A stretch of 64,000 nt of DNA from JAKQIM01 sp964633225 (GCA_964633225.1 CAZWFQ010000010.1:5024-69023), one strand, 5' to 3'; positions 53,133 to 62,022 are shown, counted from the first letter of the stretch. Translations and numbers: made by a program. The notes: generated from the sequence alone by a model not told the origin.

Positions 53133-54935
53133 TTACTCCATTCCGCCCTGGTGGCGCACCTGCAAGGGCTGGCGGGCATGGAGGGCATCCATCTCTTCGT
53201 GGAAGCTCTCTTGATCGCGCAATTGCAGCTCGTAGATCTCGCGATACAAGCCATTTTGCGCCAGCAAAGAGTGGTGGGTACCACGCTCTACAACACGGCC
53301 CTGGTCCAACACCAAGATCAGGTCGGCGCGGCGCACAGTGGAGAGGCGGTGGGCGATGACAAAAGTGGTGCGGCCTTCCATCAAGTGATCCAGGGCACGC
53401 TGGATCAGGCGCTCGGTCTGGGTATCAACACTGGAAGTCGAATCATCCAGGATCAGGATGCGCGGGTTCATCAGCAGGGCGCGCGCAATCGCCACGCGCT
53501 GTCGCTGCCCACCCGAAAGGGTGATGCCGCGCTCGCCAACCACGGTCTCGTACCCCTGGGGCAGCTCAAGGATGAACTCATGTGCCTGGGCGGCCCTGGC
53601 TGCCGCAACCACCTCTTCCAGGCTGGCTTCTGGGCGGCCATAGGCAATATTCTCGCGCACGCTGGCAGAGAAAAGCAGAGAGGTCTGCAAGACAATGCCA
53701 ACCTGGCGGCGCAAACTGACCAGGTCAACCGTGCGCACATCATAGCCGTCCACGCGCAAGACGCCGCTGCTGGCGTCGTAGAAACGCGGGATGAGGTTGA
53801 TCAGGCTGGTCTTGCCCGAGCCGGTCGGGCCGATAAGCGCCACAACCTGGTTTGGCTCGACGTGCAGATCAATATCTTGCAAAGCACTGGCCTTTTCGCC
53901 GCGGTACTGAAAACAGACCTGCTCAAAATCCACCCGCCCCGAAAGCAGGGGGAGCTGTACGGCCTGGGGAGGCGATTGGATATCAGGCGGCGTATCGAGA
54001 ACTTCAAAAGCACGCTGAGCACCTGCCACTGCCTCGCCAGCGGCATTCACCAGCCAGGTCAGCTCTTGGGCTGGGGCGCCCAACATGACCACGTAACTGT
54101 TGAAGGCCACCAGTGCGCCGATGGTCAGCGTGCCTTCCAACACCATCTGCCCGCCGAACCACAAGATGAGAATGGTGCCGGCAGTGATGAGCACCTGGGT
54201 AGAGGGCATGATCTTGGCCCATTCGCCCAATACCTTCAGCCGGCCCTGATACAAGAGGCGGTTCGATTGGGCAAAGCGCTCGATCTCGTAGGGCTCGCGG
54301 GCAAAGGCGCGCACCACCTGCACCCCGCTGACGTTTTCTTGCAAGCGGACAGATAAGTCGCCCAGGGCACGGTCAATGTTCAGGAAGTAGCCCCCGATGC
54401 GCCGCCCATAGTCTGCGGCAATGATGATCAATGGGATGGTGGGCAGCAGGGCAATCGAGGCCAGGCGCGGGTTGGCATTAAAAAGCAGGGCGGTGATACC
54501 CGCCAGGAGCAGGATGATGCGCACCAGGTCAATCAGCCCGGTACCGGCAAAACGCTCGATGGCACGCACGTCTTCAATACAGCGGCTGATCAATTGACCG
54601 GTCTGCGAGTGATCGTGGTAGGTAAAAGAAAGCTGCTGGATATGGTTGTAGAGACGGTTGCGCAGGTCATAGCCCACGCGCTGGGCCACCCACTCGGTGG
54701 CATACCGCTGGAGGTAAGTCAGGGCGGCCCGTAGCAGACCAATCCCCAAGATGAGCAGGGCAGCCCGCAGCATGAAGCTCACCTCACCCTGCAGTAGACC
54801 CACATCAATGACCTGCTGAATGATGCCCGGAACGACCAGGCTGAGGCCGGTCATCGCCAGCAGCAAGCAGAGGGCAAGAAGCAGTTGCAGAAGATAGGGC
54901 TGCAAAAAGATGCGTAAACGGAGGAGATGGCGCAT
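53133..54935 (-). CDS. ABC exporter half-transporter, subunit with non-canonical Walker B
   Basis: This 600-residue exporter has six membrane spans and one ATPase domain with Walker A GPTGSGKTS, signature LSGGQRQRVAIARAL and Walker B ILILDDS. The Walker B Glu is Asp, so this ATP site is probably non-hydrolytic, while its signature completes the active site of the partner. This is the arrangement known from TM287/288- and BmrCD-type exporters. The partner gene follows after 3 bases, so the two are co-translated. The transported compound is unknown. Confidence 0.93.
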   Translation of the reverse strand: MRHLLRLRIFLQPYLLQLLLALCLLLAMTGLSLVVPGIIQQVIDVGLLQGEVSFMLRAALLILGIGLLRAALTYLQRYATEWVAQRVGYDLRNRLYNHIQQLSFTYHDHSQTGQLISRCIEDVRAIERFAGTGLIDLVRIILLLAGITALLFNANPRLASIALLPTIPLIIIAADYGRRIGGYFLNIDRALGDLSVRLQENVSGVQVVRAFAREPYEIERFAQSNRLLYQGRLKVLGEWAKIMPSTQVLITAGTILILWFGGQMVLEGTLTIGALVAFNSYVVMLGAPAQELTWLVNAAGEAVAGAQRAFEVLDTPPDIQSPPQAVQLPLLSGRVDFEQVCFQYRGEKASALQDIDLHVEPNQVVALIGPTGSGKTSLINLIPRFYDASSGVLRVDGYDVRTVDLVSLRRQVGIVLQTSLLFSASVRENIAYGRPEASLEEVVAAARAAQAHEFILELPQGYETVVGERGITLSGGQRQRVAIARALLMNPRILILDDSTSSVDTQTERLIQRALDHLMEGRTTFVIAHRLSTVRRADLILVLDQGRVVERGTHHSLLAQNGLYREIYELQLRDQESFHEEMDALHARQPLQVRHQGGME

Positions 54936-54978
54936 TGTGTTTGACGGTTATCAAAAAGGGCTAACAGCACCAAGCACA

Positions 54979-55362
54979 TCAGGCCTGGATGGCAAATGCA
55001 GCAGTAATACGATCAACGATCTGCGGGGCGGGGCGCTCAGCGCCGGGTGGGGCATCGGCCGGCAGAAGGGCAGGGTAATAAAGCACGGCCTCGGCGCGAT
55101 AAGCCCCCTTAAGCGAGGTGCGCAGATGCATATTGAATTCCAGCTTGCGGGTGACGGCCTCGACGATGGTGATCTGGGCGGCTTCGCTGCCGGCGGGATC
55201 AATGATGGTTACCTCGGCACTGGGAGGTTTTTGGAAGGGACTGGTTTCGAGATAGATTTTGATGCGTTTGCCATCGGCCCAGGGCTCGGCGCGCAGCGCT
55301 CGCAGGCGCACCTCATCCGGCGGCAGGGGGATCTCATCAGGGTCTTGGAAGAAAATATCCAT
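54979..55362 (-). CDS. Orphan protein behind a palindromic operator
   Basis: This 127-residue protein has no signal peptide or membrane span. It begins MDIFFQDPDEIPLPPDEVRL and has alternating hydrophobic strands (KRIKIYLETSPF, AEVTIIDPAG, ITIVEAVTRKLEFNMHL), suggesting a beta-rich fold. I do not recognise it. A GAGAG site lies before the ATG at 55362; a TTG 12 bases upstream is possible but would sit at the edge of the operator. Its -10 box and leader are covered by a perfect 32-bp palindrome, so it is probably strongly regulated. The ABC exporter pair lies downstream on the same strand after 43 bases. Confidence 0.62.
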   Translation of the reverse strand: MDIFFQDPDEIPLPPDEVRLRALRAEPWADGKRIKIYLETSPFQKPPSAEVTIIDPAGSEAAQITIVEAVTRKLEFNMHLRTSLKGAYRAEAVLYYPALLPADAPPGAERPAPQIVDRITAAFAIQA

Positions 55363-55372
55363 CTGGGCTCTC

Positions 55373-55404
55373 AATACACATTAGATAATTATCTAATGTG
55401 TATT
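55373..55404. promoter_or_regulatory. Perfect 32-bp palindrome over a promoter (operator)
   Basis: The half-site AATACACATTAGATAA is followed immediately by its exact complement. It overlaps a perfect TATAAT (55402-55407, minus strand) and the predicted transcription start, the classic position for a repressor site. As RNA the leader could also form a hairpin. Confidence 0.75.
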
Positions 55405-55422
55405 ATACCTTAAATCCCTTAA

Positions 55423-55470
55423 AAGCAAATGATGAAGCTGCATGTTGCGGTGCAGCTTCATCATTTGCTT
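55423..55470 (-). terminator. Terminator of the DUF1015 gene
   Basis: A perfect 20-bp stem with an 8-nt loop lies 17 bases after the stop at 55488 and is followed on the minus strand by TTTT. It also isolates the palindromic promoter next to it. Confidence 0.85.
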
Positions 55471-55487
55471 ATCAGAAACAGACAAGA

Positions 55488-56807
55488 TCAAACGATCTTG
55501 CGGCACTCCATATAGAAGCGCTTTTCGTGGGCCTCACCCATCGAGAAAGTTTTGCGCGGCAAAGCGCCATCCAGGATCACGGTCTTGAACAGGTCGCTTT
55601 TGTGCATACCGGGCAGGTAAAAGCCGATGTTGTCCGCCTGGGCGCCCAGGCTGCAGAGCACATCTTCGCCGTGGACATAATCAATTTTCTCAGCGCCACC
55701 GGCCTTCATGAAGCCATCCAAGAAGGCCTGCAGGGTGCCAACCGGCAGGTTGAACGAGGGCATGGCAACGCGCGCCACGCCAAAGCCCTGTGGGGTGACC
55801 ACGCCAATGACCTGCGAGCTGCCAAAGCTGTTATTGACCGTAGCAAGCATGGCTGCCCGGTCTTTGCTGGGGGTAAAGGTGAAGTGAGCATCGCTGTAGT
55901 AAGATTTCATCTCAGCAAAGATGTCTTTCTTCAGCCCAAATAAGACACGGTGGATGGGTTCGAACTCCAGGCCGGTGTCGTGCACATTCTCAACCTCTAC
56001 CAGGGCATAGCGAGCAGGGTGGTTCATGCCCACCTGCGGCTTGATCTTTTCCCAGATGGCCTTGGCAGTGGCGAGGGAATGGTTGCCATCGCCCATGGCA
56101 AAGAGCAGCACGCTGTGTTTATCATCCACGCCGTATTTGCTGGCAAAGGTGCGCGGCTGTGCCAGCGCTTCGAGCGCCTGGATCACGCCATCTTCCAGGG
56201 CGGGATCATCCACCAGGCAGCCGGTCAAATGGCCCGAACCAGCCATCAGGTCAAAGTCATACAGCGGTTTGAGTTTCGCCTTGTTTTGCTTCAGCGGCTC
56301 GATGACAGTGTGCTTGGGGTCGTCAATCAACACCAGGATATGCGGCAGCTCCAACGGCGCGCCCTGGCGGATGCGCATGCGCGGGGGCAGACGTTCAACA
56401 ATCGTACCCTCGGTGGCGCGGATCAATGACTGCGAGCCCTTGCTGTAGTCATAGCACTCCAGGTCCAGTGCCAACACCAGGCCCTTGCGCTGCTTGCCAT
56501 CCACTGTCCGTTCGACGTACACCATGCCCTCATGCGGAACCAGCAAGCCCTCATCCAGGTATTTGCGCATCGAAGCCTGGATGGACTGGATGCGCACATC
56601 TGCCCCTGGCTCTTCCAGGTACACCTCAGGGAAGATCAGGTTGAGGGTGGATGGGGCATCACCGACCAACTGTGCGGTCTGCTCCCAATATTCGGGCTGA
56701 GAGGTGAACTGGTCGCAGGCGATGACCGCCCACTTCCCCAGGTCGCTGCCAGCACGAGGTAAATACACCTGTGGGATCTGTACGCCGATGGAATGAACTA
56801 TTTTCAT
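55488..56807 (-). CDS. DUF1015-family protein
   Basis: This 439-residue soluble protein is of the DUF1015 family, named for sequence only. It starts at ATG 56807, with AGGAGG ahead. Conserved stretches include WAVIACDQFTSQPEYW, FAMGDGNHSLATAKAIWE with a conserved Asp-Gly-Asn-His-Ser, and ARYALVEVENVHDTGLEFEPIHR. The GDGNHS segment is the most enzyme-like part. The biochemical role is unknown. It follows the unknown membrane protein gene by 67 bases. Confidence 0.88.
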   Translation of the reverse strand: MKIVHSIGVQIPQVYLPRAGSDLGKWAVIACDQFTSQPEYWEQTAQLVGDAPSTLNLIFPEVYLEEPGADVRIQSIQASMRKYLDEGLLVPHEGMVYVERTVDGKQRKGLVLALDLECYDYSKGSQSLIRATEGTIVERLPPRMRIRQGAPLELPHILVLIDDPKHTVIEPLKQNKAKLKPLYDFDLMAGSGHLTGCLVDDPALEDGVIQALEALAQPRTFASKYGVDDKHSVLLFAMGDGNHSLATAKAIWEKIKPQVGMNHPARYALVEVENVHDTGLEFEPIHRVLFGLKKDIFAEMKSYYSDAHFTFTPSKDRAAMLATVNNSFGSSQVIGVVTPQGFGVARVAMPSFNLPVGTLQAFLDGFMKAGGAEKIDYVHGEDVLCSLGAQADNIGFYLPGMHKSDLFKTVILDGALPRKTFSMGEAHEKRFYMECRKIV

Positions 56808-56874
56808 ACGCCTCCTTGTAATTGACACGTACTCTGGATCAATAACCCAATTATAAGTTCTTTTTGAGCGCCCA

Positions 56875-57639
56875 TCAATCCAGCATGCGCTCTGCCAGCC
56901 AACGCGAGAGCTTGCGCAGCCAGGTAATGCGGCCGCGCAATTGGTAACGCAGGTAGCCATGCGGCAGGCAGCGGCGAAACAACCACAGGTAAAGCGCCGT
57001 GCCCAGCCAATAACCCAGCAAGGCCAGGGCGGCGCCTGCCACCACCAGCACTGCCGCCAGCAGCATCTGCTTTTCCCAATAACCGACCGATAAAGCCAGT
57101 CCTCCATATAACACCAGGGCCGGCAGCAAGATGCGCAAGGCAACCCCAACCCCAGCCTGGAGGCTGCGCCGAGAGACGGGAATGGTGCAGTCTTTGCTAT
57201 TGACCCACAAGGTCCGGGCGTGGTGAAAATCCTGCAGGTAATACTCAAATTCGCGCTGCCGCCCCAGGAAGAGCGCTTCGTAATCCTGGATCTCAGCCCG
57301 GATATCCAGCATGTTCCAGGGCCAGTTTGCGCCGCCCAAGAAATGCCCCGGGAAGGCCTGCTGGCGCAGATCTTCCATAATAGCTGCCAAAATCTGGTAA
57401 TCGAAGACAGGGCCCCTGGCATGCGGGTCAAAGAGCGAAGTAAAGGCCGCCTTCTGGCGGAAAGCGGGCCAATCCTTGCCCATCTCGTTCTTCAGGCGGG
57501 CCTCATGCTTGCCAAAAGAAAGCACGCGCAAAAGCTCTGGGTCATAAGCCAGGCGGTTGTCATGCTGGATCTGTTCTGCCCCCTGGAGGCCATAGGAGAC
57601 TGTTTGCGGGGTGATGTGGAGAAGAACGGTAGGCGGCAT
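56875..57639 (-). CDS. Unknown protein with two C-terminal membrane spans
   Basis: This 254-residue protein begins with about 160 soluble residues rich in aromatic and charged residues (PGHFLGGANWPWNMLDIRAE, then FEYYLQDFHHARTLWV). Two hydrophobic spans follow at about 168-188 and 193-215, and a basic tail (RGRITWLRKLSRWLAER). I do not recognise the family. A perfect TATAAT lies 6 nt before the ATG and there is no Shine-Dalgarno, so the message is probably leaderless. It lies between the YigZ-type gene and the DUF1015 gene on the same strand. Confidence 0.65.
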   Translation of the reverse strand: MPPTVLLHITPQTVSYGLQGAEQIQHDNRLAYDPELLRVLSFGKHEARLKNEMGKDWPAFRQKAAFTSLFDPHARGPVFDYQILAAIMEDLRQQAFPGHFLGGANWPWNMLDIRAEIQDYEALFLGRQREFEYYLQDFHHARTLWVNSKDCTIPVSRRSLQAGVGVALRILLPALVLYGGLALSVGYWEKQMLLAAVLVVAGAALALLGYWLGTALYLWLFRRCLPHGYLRYQLRGRITWLRKLSRWLAERMLD

Positions 57640-57645
57640 GAGGGT

Positions 57646-57651
57646 ATTATA
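57646..57651 (-). promoter_or_regulatory. TATAAT -10 box, possible leaderless start
   Basis: A perfect TATAAT lies 6 nt before the ATG at 57639. It sits over the end of the YigZ-type gene. Confidence 0.45.
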
Positions 57652-58279
57652 CTGGCATCAAGACTTCTTGAGTTTCAATGATCTCTGCCTGCAGGGCGCC
57701 ATTGCTCAACTCCAACAAGGCCTGCTGGAAAGGCGCCAGGTGCTCGACGGCGAAGCGGGCGGTAAGGGTGACATCAGCGGCAAAGGTTTCGTCTAAAATC
57801 TCGCCGTGGTGGGCAGCCGCCAGCCGGCGGATGCGCTCGACCAGGTTATAGGGGAAGGCCAGCATCACCGTATGCGTGAGCACCTTTTCGGCGCGCGGGG
57901 CGGCTTCAACCACCAGGCGCACAGCATCCGAATAGGCCCGCACCAGCCCGCCGGTGCCCAGCTTGGTGCCGCCGAAGTAGCGCGTCACCACCACAGCGGC
58001 ATCGCCCAGGCCGCTGCCGCGCAGCACCGCCAGGGCGGGCCGGCCCGCCGTGCCAGAGGGCTCACCGGCATCGGTGCAGTGGGCCGTGACCGAGTCGCCG
58101 TATCCCACCAGGTAAGCGGGCACATTGTGGCTGGCATCGGCAAACTCGGCTTTGATGCGGGCAACGAAGGCCCTGGCATCTTCCACGCTGAAGACGGGGG
58201 CCAGGGTGGCAATGAAGCGCGAGTTCGACACCATCAACTCGCGCCGGATTTCTTGGGCGGGGACAGGGTAACGTGCCAT
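57647..58279 (-). CDS. YigZ/IMPACT-family protein
   Basis: This 210-residue protein is of the YigZ (UPF0029) family. The N-terminal domain carries AHCTDAGEPSGTAGRPAL and RYFGGTKLGTGGLVRAYSDA, both family signatures. The C-terminal domain (about 135-205) is a ferredoxin-like fold as in translation elongation factor domains. The bacterial function is not settled; eukaryotic IMPACT acts on translation control. A TACAAT lies 9 nt before the ATG, without a Shine-Dalgarno. Confidence 0.9.
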   Translation of the reverse strand: MARYPVPAQEIRRELMVSNSRFIATLAPVFSVEDARAFVARIKAEFADASHNVPAYLVGYGDSVTAHCTDAGEPSGTAGRPALAVLRGSGLGDAAVVVTRYFGGTKLGTGGLVRAYSDAVRLVVEAAPRAEKVLTHTVMLAFPYNLVERIRRLAAAHHGEILDETFAADVTLTARFAVEHLAPFQQALLELSNGALQAEIIETQEVLMPV

Positions 58280-58354
58280 AGCAAATGTATTGTACTTGAG
58301 ATTGAGAGGAATCAGAGAGGTATAATGGGCGCATTGATACAGGAGGGCTAAACC

Positions 58355-60436
58355 ATGTCTCAATCCACAACACCCACTCCCCATTCATCCCGGCGTGGAG
58401 AGATCGTACTGCTCATCCTTGGCTTACTGGGCTTCCTGCTCTTTTTTACCCAGTACGACCGGGCTTTCCCACAGGGTGCGCTGGACCTGAAGCTCTCGCG
58501 TGCCCAGGTGGCGGCCTTAGCGGAAGAAACCCTGGCTGCCTACGGCGTGGATTCCCAGGCTTACCAGTCGGTGCTGACGTTTGGGCAAAATTCCAGTGCC
58601 TCAACCTACCTGCAAAACACACTGGGCATTCCCGAGACGAACCGCCGTATCCTGGCTGAAAATCTGCCGATCTGGAACTGGCGTATGCGCTGGTTCAAGC
58701 CGCTGGAAAAGGAAGAATACAGCCTATACCTCTCACCGGCTGGGGAGGTGGTTGGCTTCCAGCATTCCATTCTAGAGTCAGATCCTGGGGCAGCGTTGGA
58801 TCCGGAACAGGCCCGCCAGGCGGCTGAAGCCTACCTGGTCAGCTTGGGCTGGGAGTTGGATGATTGGGAGGAGGTGACCGCATCCTCCAACGAGCAGCCC
58901 GGTGGGCGCGTCGACCATACTTTTCAATGGAAGAAACTCGATTTCAAAGCTGGCGAGGCCGAGCTGCGCTTGAGCGTCAAAGTTCAAGGGGATGAAGTAG
59001 GCGACTACAGCTACTGGATCAAAACCCCCGAAAGCTTCTGGCGTAATTTTTATGAGAAGCAAAACGTGGCCAGTTTCATCGCCAGCACCTGCTTGATCAT
59101 CGGCTGGGGAGGCATCCCAATTGCGGCGGGGCTGGTGTGGGCAGTCTTTTGGATGCGCGGATTGCGTACAGCCCGGAGAGCCGTGTGGCCGGCGTTCATC
59201 GCGGCGGTGATCACGCTGCTTTCAGGCTTGAACTACCTGGTGCTGAGCAAATCCTATTACGCCACCACACAAACCTACCCCTTGTTTTGGATCGAGGAGA
59301 TTACTTCGGTTTTGATCAATACCCTGGCAAATTTTGTGATCGTGGGCGTATTTTACATGCTGGGCGTAACCGTCAATAAGCTGGTCTGGCCCGAGCGAGA
59401 TATGGTGCTGCCACGCGGTGACCGCCTGACCAACCTGGCGCGTTCAGTGTGGCGCGGGTTGATGGCGGGAGGCGTGGCTTGCGGGTACATCATCATCTTC
59501 TATTACATTGCCACGCAGGTACTGGGCGGCTGGGTGCCGATGCAAACCGTATATTCGAACCTATTCGCCACCCCGATGCCGGCCGCGGCGGCCCTGGAAG
59601 CTGGCTTCGGCGCTGCCATGACCGAGGAACTGCCGTTCCGCTTGATCGGCATCGGCTTACTGTTGTGGCTGCTGCGCGGGCGCCAGCGCTGGTTGGTACT
59701 GCTCATCCCAGCGCTGGTATGGGCCTTTGCTCATTCCACCTACACCCGCGATCCAATCTACATGCGCGGGGTAGAGATCACCTTTGTGGGCTTGTTCTAC
59801 GGCTACCTGATGCTGAAATATGATCTCACCACCACCATCACCGCCCACGCTTTCTACAACGCCCTGCTGACCATTCTCCCCATGCTGCGCTCCGGCGAAC
59901 CATATTTCGTTTCAAACGGGCTGTTGGTATTGGCGATCTTCCTGGCGCCAGTCATTTTGGGATTGGTGCATTGGATGCGTCACAAACAGGCCGCCGCAGA
60001 GCCGCGGGTTGAGCCGGTGACCCCGGCTGACCTGCCGGCCCTGCAAGCCTTGCCCCTGGAAGGGATCGATTGGCAAGCCAGGTTAGCAGAACCCGGCGCA
60101 GCAGCCTGCTGCCTGAAGGCGAACGAGGGCTTGTTGGGGGCGGCTTTGGGGCAAGCCGTAGAAGGCAGCGCGGGACAGGTACTGGCGGTATACGTGGCGC
60201 CAGAAAAGCGGCGCCAGTATTGGGGCACGCGCCTGGTGCAAGCGCTGCAGGCGCAGATGACTGCGCAAGGCGCAGCCAGGCTGACGGCCAGCGCGGCAGT
60301 AAGCGAGCAAGAAATGGGGTCTTTCTGGGCCTCCCAAGGCTGGCTGCCAGACCGCATTACCTATGCGCAGTCGCCCTTGCCCACTATTGGCCAAGTTTGG
60401 AAGAAGATCCAAAGCAGGCTCAAGCGGCAAAGATAA
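58355..60436 (+). CDS. CPBP intramembrane protease fused to a GNAT-like acetyltransferase domain
   Basis: This 693-residue protein has one N-terminal membrane span, an outer region of about 190 residues with a PepSY-like part (PEQARQAAEAYLVSLGWELD), then about eight spans. Within them the CPBP/Abi protease motifs are present: EE at 424-425 in TEELPFR, His460 in WAFAHSTY, and His498/Asn502 in TAHAFYNAL. Residues about 548-690 are soluble and resemble a GNAT acetyltransferase (LAVYVAPEKRRQYWGTRL as the acetyl-CoA loop, then GSFWASQGWLPDR). This pairing is unusual. AGGAGG precedes the start. The gene is divergent from YigZ and ends at a shared terminator. Confidence 0.82.
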   Translation: MSQSTTPTPHSSRRGEIVLLILGLLGFLLFFTQYDRAFPQGALDLKLSRAQVAALAEETLAAYGVDSQAYQSVLTFGQNSSASTYLQNTLGIPETNRRILAENLPIWNWRMRWFKPLEKEEYSLYLSPAGEVVGFQHSILESDPGAALDPEQARQAAEAYLVSLGWELDDWEEVTASSNEQPGGRVDHTFQWKKLDFKAGEAELRLSVKVQGDEVGDYSYWIKTPESFWRNFYEKQNVASFIASTCLIIGWGGIPIAAGLVWAVFWMRGLRTARRAVWPAFIAAVITLLSGLNYLVLSKSYYATTQTYPLFWIEEITSVLINTLANFVIVGVFYMLGVTVNKLVWPERDMVLPRGDRLTNLARSVWRGLMAGGVACGYIIIFYYIATQVLGGWVPMQTVYSNLFATPMPAAAALEAGFGAAMTEELPFRLIGIGLLLWLLRGRQRWLVLLIPALVWAFAHSTYTRDPIYMRGVEITFVGLFYGYLMLKYDLTTTITAHAFYNALLTILPMLRSGEPYFVSNGLLVLAIFLAPVILGLVHWMRHKQAAAEPRVEPVTPADLPALQALPLEGIDWQARLAEPGAAACCLKANEGLLGAALGQAVEGSAGQVLAVYVAPEKRRQYWGTRLVQALQAQMTAQGAARLTASAAVSEQEMGSFWASQGWLPDRITYAQSPLPTIGQVWKKIQSRLKRQR

Positions 60437-60487
60437 GAAAAAGAATCCCCCCGGGGTGCAAAAGGCCCTGGGGGGGATTTTTTCTTA
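60435..60487. terminator. Bidirectional terminator between the CPBP-GNAT gene and cbiO
   Basis: A stem of AATCCCCCC against GGGGGGATT is flanked by an A-rich left side and a T-rich right side. It overlaps the CPBP-GNAT stop by one base and ends 11 bases before the cbiO stop, serving both. Confidence 0.85.
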
Positions 60488-60497
60488 TTGGGCCAGG

Positions 60498-61211
60498 CTA
60501 CAACTTCTCCAGGCCGTGGGCTTCTAATAATGCCGCATCTTCCATCAGCTCTTTGGTCGGGCCATCGGCCACAATGCGGCCTTCATCCATGATGACCATG
60601 CGCGGGAAGACCTCGCGCACCATCAGCATATCATGGGTTGAGACCAGCATGGTGATGGGCAGCTCGGCCAGCAGGTGGATGAGGGCGCGGCGAGCACGCG
60701 GGTCCAGGCCGGCGGTGGGTTCATCGAGCACCAGCACCTCGGGGCGCATGGAAAGCACGGTGGCAATGGCAATGCGTTTCTTCTCGCCCACGCTCAAATG
60801 GTGCGAGACGCGCCCGGCATATTCCGCCATGCACACGGCTGCCAGGGCTTCGTCCACCCGCCGGCGCACCTCATCCGGCGGCAGGCCCTGATAGAGCGGG
60901 CCAAAAGCCACGTCGTCAAAAACAGTCGGCGAGAAAAGCTGGTCCTCGGGCGATTGGAAGACCAGGCCCACCCGGGCACGCACCTGGCCCAGGGTGTCTT
61001 TGCCCACCTTAAGCCCGGCCACCTTAACATCCCCCTGCCCGGTCAGGATGCCGTTGAGATGCAGAATAAGGGTCGATTTGCCCGCCCCATTGGGCCCTAC
61101 CAAAGCGGCCTTTTCGCAGGGCGCCAGGTTCAACGTCACATTGCGCAAGGCCGTGTGCCCATCAGGATAGGCGTAAGACAGGTCGTTGATCTCGATCGAA
61201 TGATGGGTCAT
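60498..61211 (-). CDS. cbiO: Energy-coupling factor ATPase of a cobalt/nickel importer
   Basis: This 237-residue ATPase has Walker [11 protein letters not shown]-loop [16 protein letters not shown], signature [17 protein letters not shown] and Walker [15 protein letters not shown]. These are CbiO/EcfA features. The ATG at 61211 is preferred over an upstream TTG that would lie inside cbiQ. It is the last gene of the order fur-cbiM-cbiQ-cbiO. Only one ATPase gene is present, so it would work as a homodimer. Confidence 0.93.
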   Translation of the reverse strand: MTHHSIEINDLSYAYPDGHTALRNVTLNLAPCEKAALVGPNGAGKSTLILHLNGILTGQGDVKVAGLKVGKDTLGQVRARVGLVFQSPEDQLFSPTVFDDVAFGPLYQGLPPDEVRRRVDEALAAVCMAEYAGRVSHHLSVGEKKRIAIATVLSMRPEVLVLDEPTAGLDPRARRALIHLLAELPITMLVSTHDMLMVREVFPRMVIMDEGRIVADGPTKELMEDAALLEAHGLEKL

Positions 61212-61215
61212 TCCA

Positions 61216-62019
61216 TTAACCCCTGAAGAGATTGGCAAGCAGCAGGATGAAGGCCAGCAAGGTTATTCCAAAGCCAACCACCAGCCAGTGGGTGCGGTGC
61301 AAAGCAGGCATAGGCATCGAACGCACTTCGCCATCGTAGCCGCGGGAGAGCATGGCCATGTAGATGCGGTCGGCGCGCTCAATGGCGCGTAAGAAAAGGT
61401 TACCCGCCATGCCCCCGGTGACCGAGGCGCGCCAGGCCAGGCTGCCGCCGGTACGCCGCCCGGGCTGGTCATAGCCGCTGCGGGCGGCGCGGGCGCGCAT
61501 CAGGCGCAGGGCTTCGTCCACCAGCACAAACAGGTAGCGCCACATCAACCCAAAGACCGCCACCAGCAGGCGCGGCAGGCCAATGGCACGCATGGCAGCC
61601 AGCAAGCCAGGGAAGGGCGTGCTGGAGGCCAGCACGATGGCCGCCTGCACCGAGAGCCAGGATTTGAGCACGATACTGGCGAAGCGCTCCAGGCCGGGCT
61701 GGCTGGCCTGCAAGGCCCAACTGCCAACGGAGAAGCGGAATAACGGCTCGCCGGGTAAGGTAAATATCACCGGCAGGGCCGCCAGCACAAAAGGCAAAAC
61801 CAAAGCCGAGCGCTTGAGCACCCAACCCACGCCCAGCTCTGAGAACATCTCTACCACCAGGATCAAGACCCAAAGCAGGATGTAAGCCGGCCAAGCGCCC
61901 GCTGGCGCCAGGGCGCAGGTGAGGATAAAGGCCAGCGCCAACACCAACTTAATGCGCGCATCTGCGGCATGGATGGGGCTGCGGCGTTCCTGGTAAGGGT
62001 CAAGGAAGTGCAGGTGCAT
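61216..62019 (-). CDS. cbiQ: Energy-coupling factor transmembrane protein CbiQ
   Basis: This 267-residue membrane protein is the T component. It begins MHLHFLDPYQERRSPIHAAD, which contains the family HxxDPR-like start, then has about five spans. The two Ala-x-Gly-type coupling motifs appear near LRLMRARAARSGYD and ADRIYMAMLSRGYDG. It joins the S component CbiM to the ATPase. It lies 4 bases from the cbiO start and 3 bases from the cbiM stop. Confidence 0.92.
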   Translation of the reverse strand: MHLHFLDPYQERRSPIHAADARIKLVLALAFILTCALAPAGAWPAYILLWVLILVVEMFSELGVGWVLKRSALVLPFVLAALPVIFTLPGEPLFRFSVGSWALQASQPGLERFASIVLKSWLSVQAAIVLASSTPFPGLLAAMRAIGLPRLLVAVFGLMWRYLFVLVDEALRLMRARAARSGYDQPGRRTGGSLAWRASVTGGMAGNLFLRAIERADRIYMAMLSRGYDGEVRSMPMPALHRTHWLVVGFGITLLAFILLLANLFRG

Positions 62020-62022
62020 CGG

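Noticed and set aside
52416..54356. Plus-strand frame of 646 codons across the ABC exporter genes
   Set aside because: It is antisense to two clear ABC exporter subunits and spans their boundary; there is no domain or ribosome-binding site.
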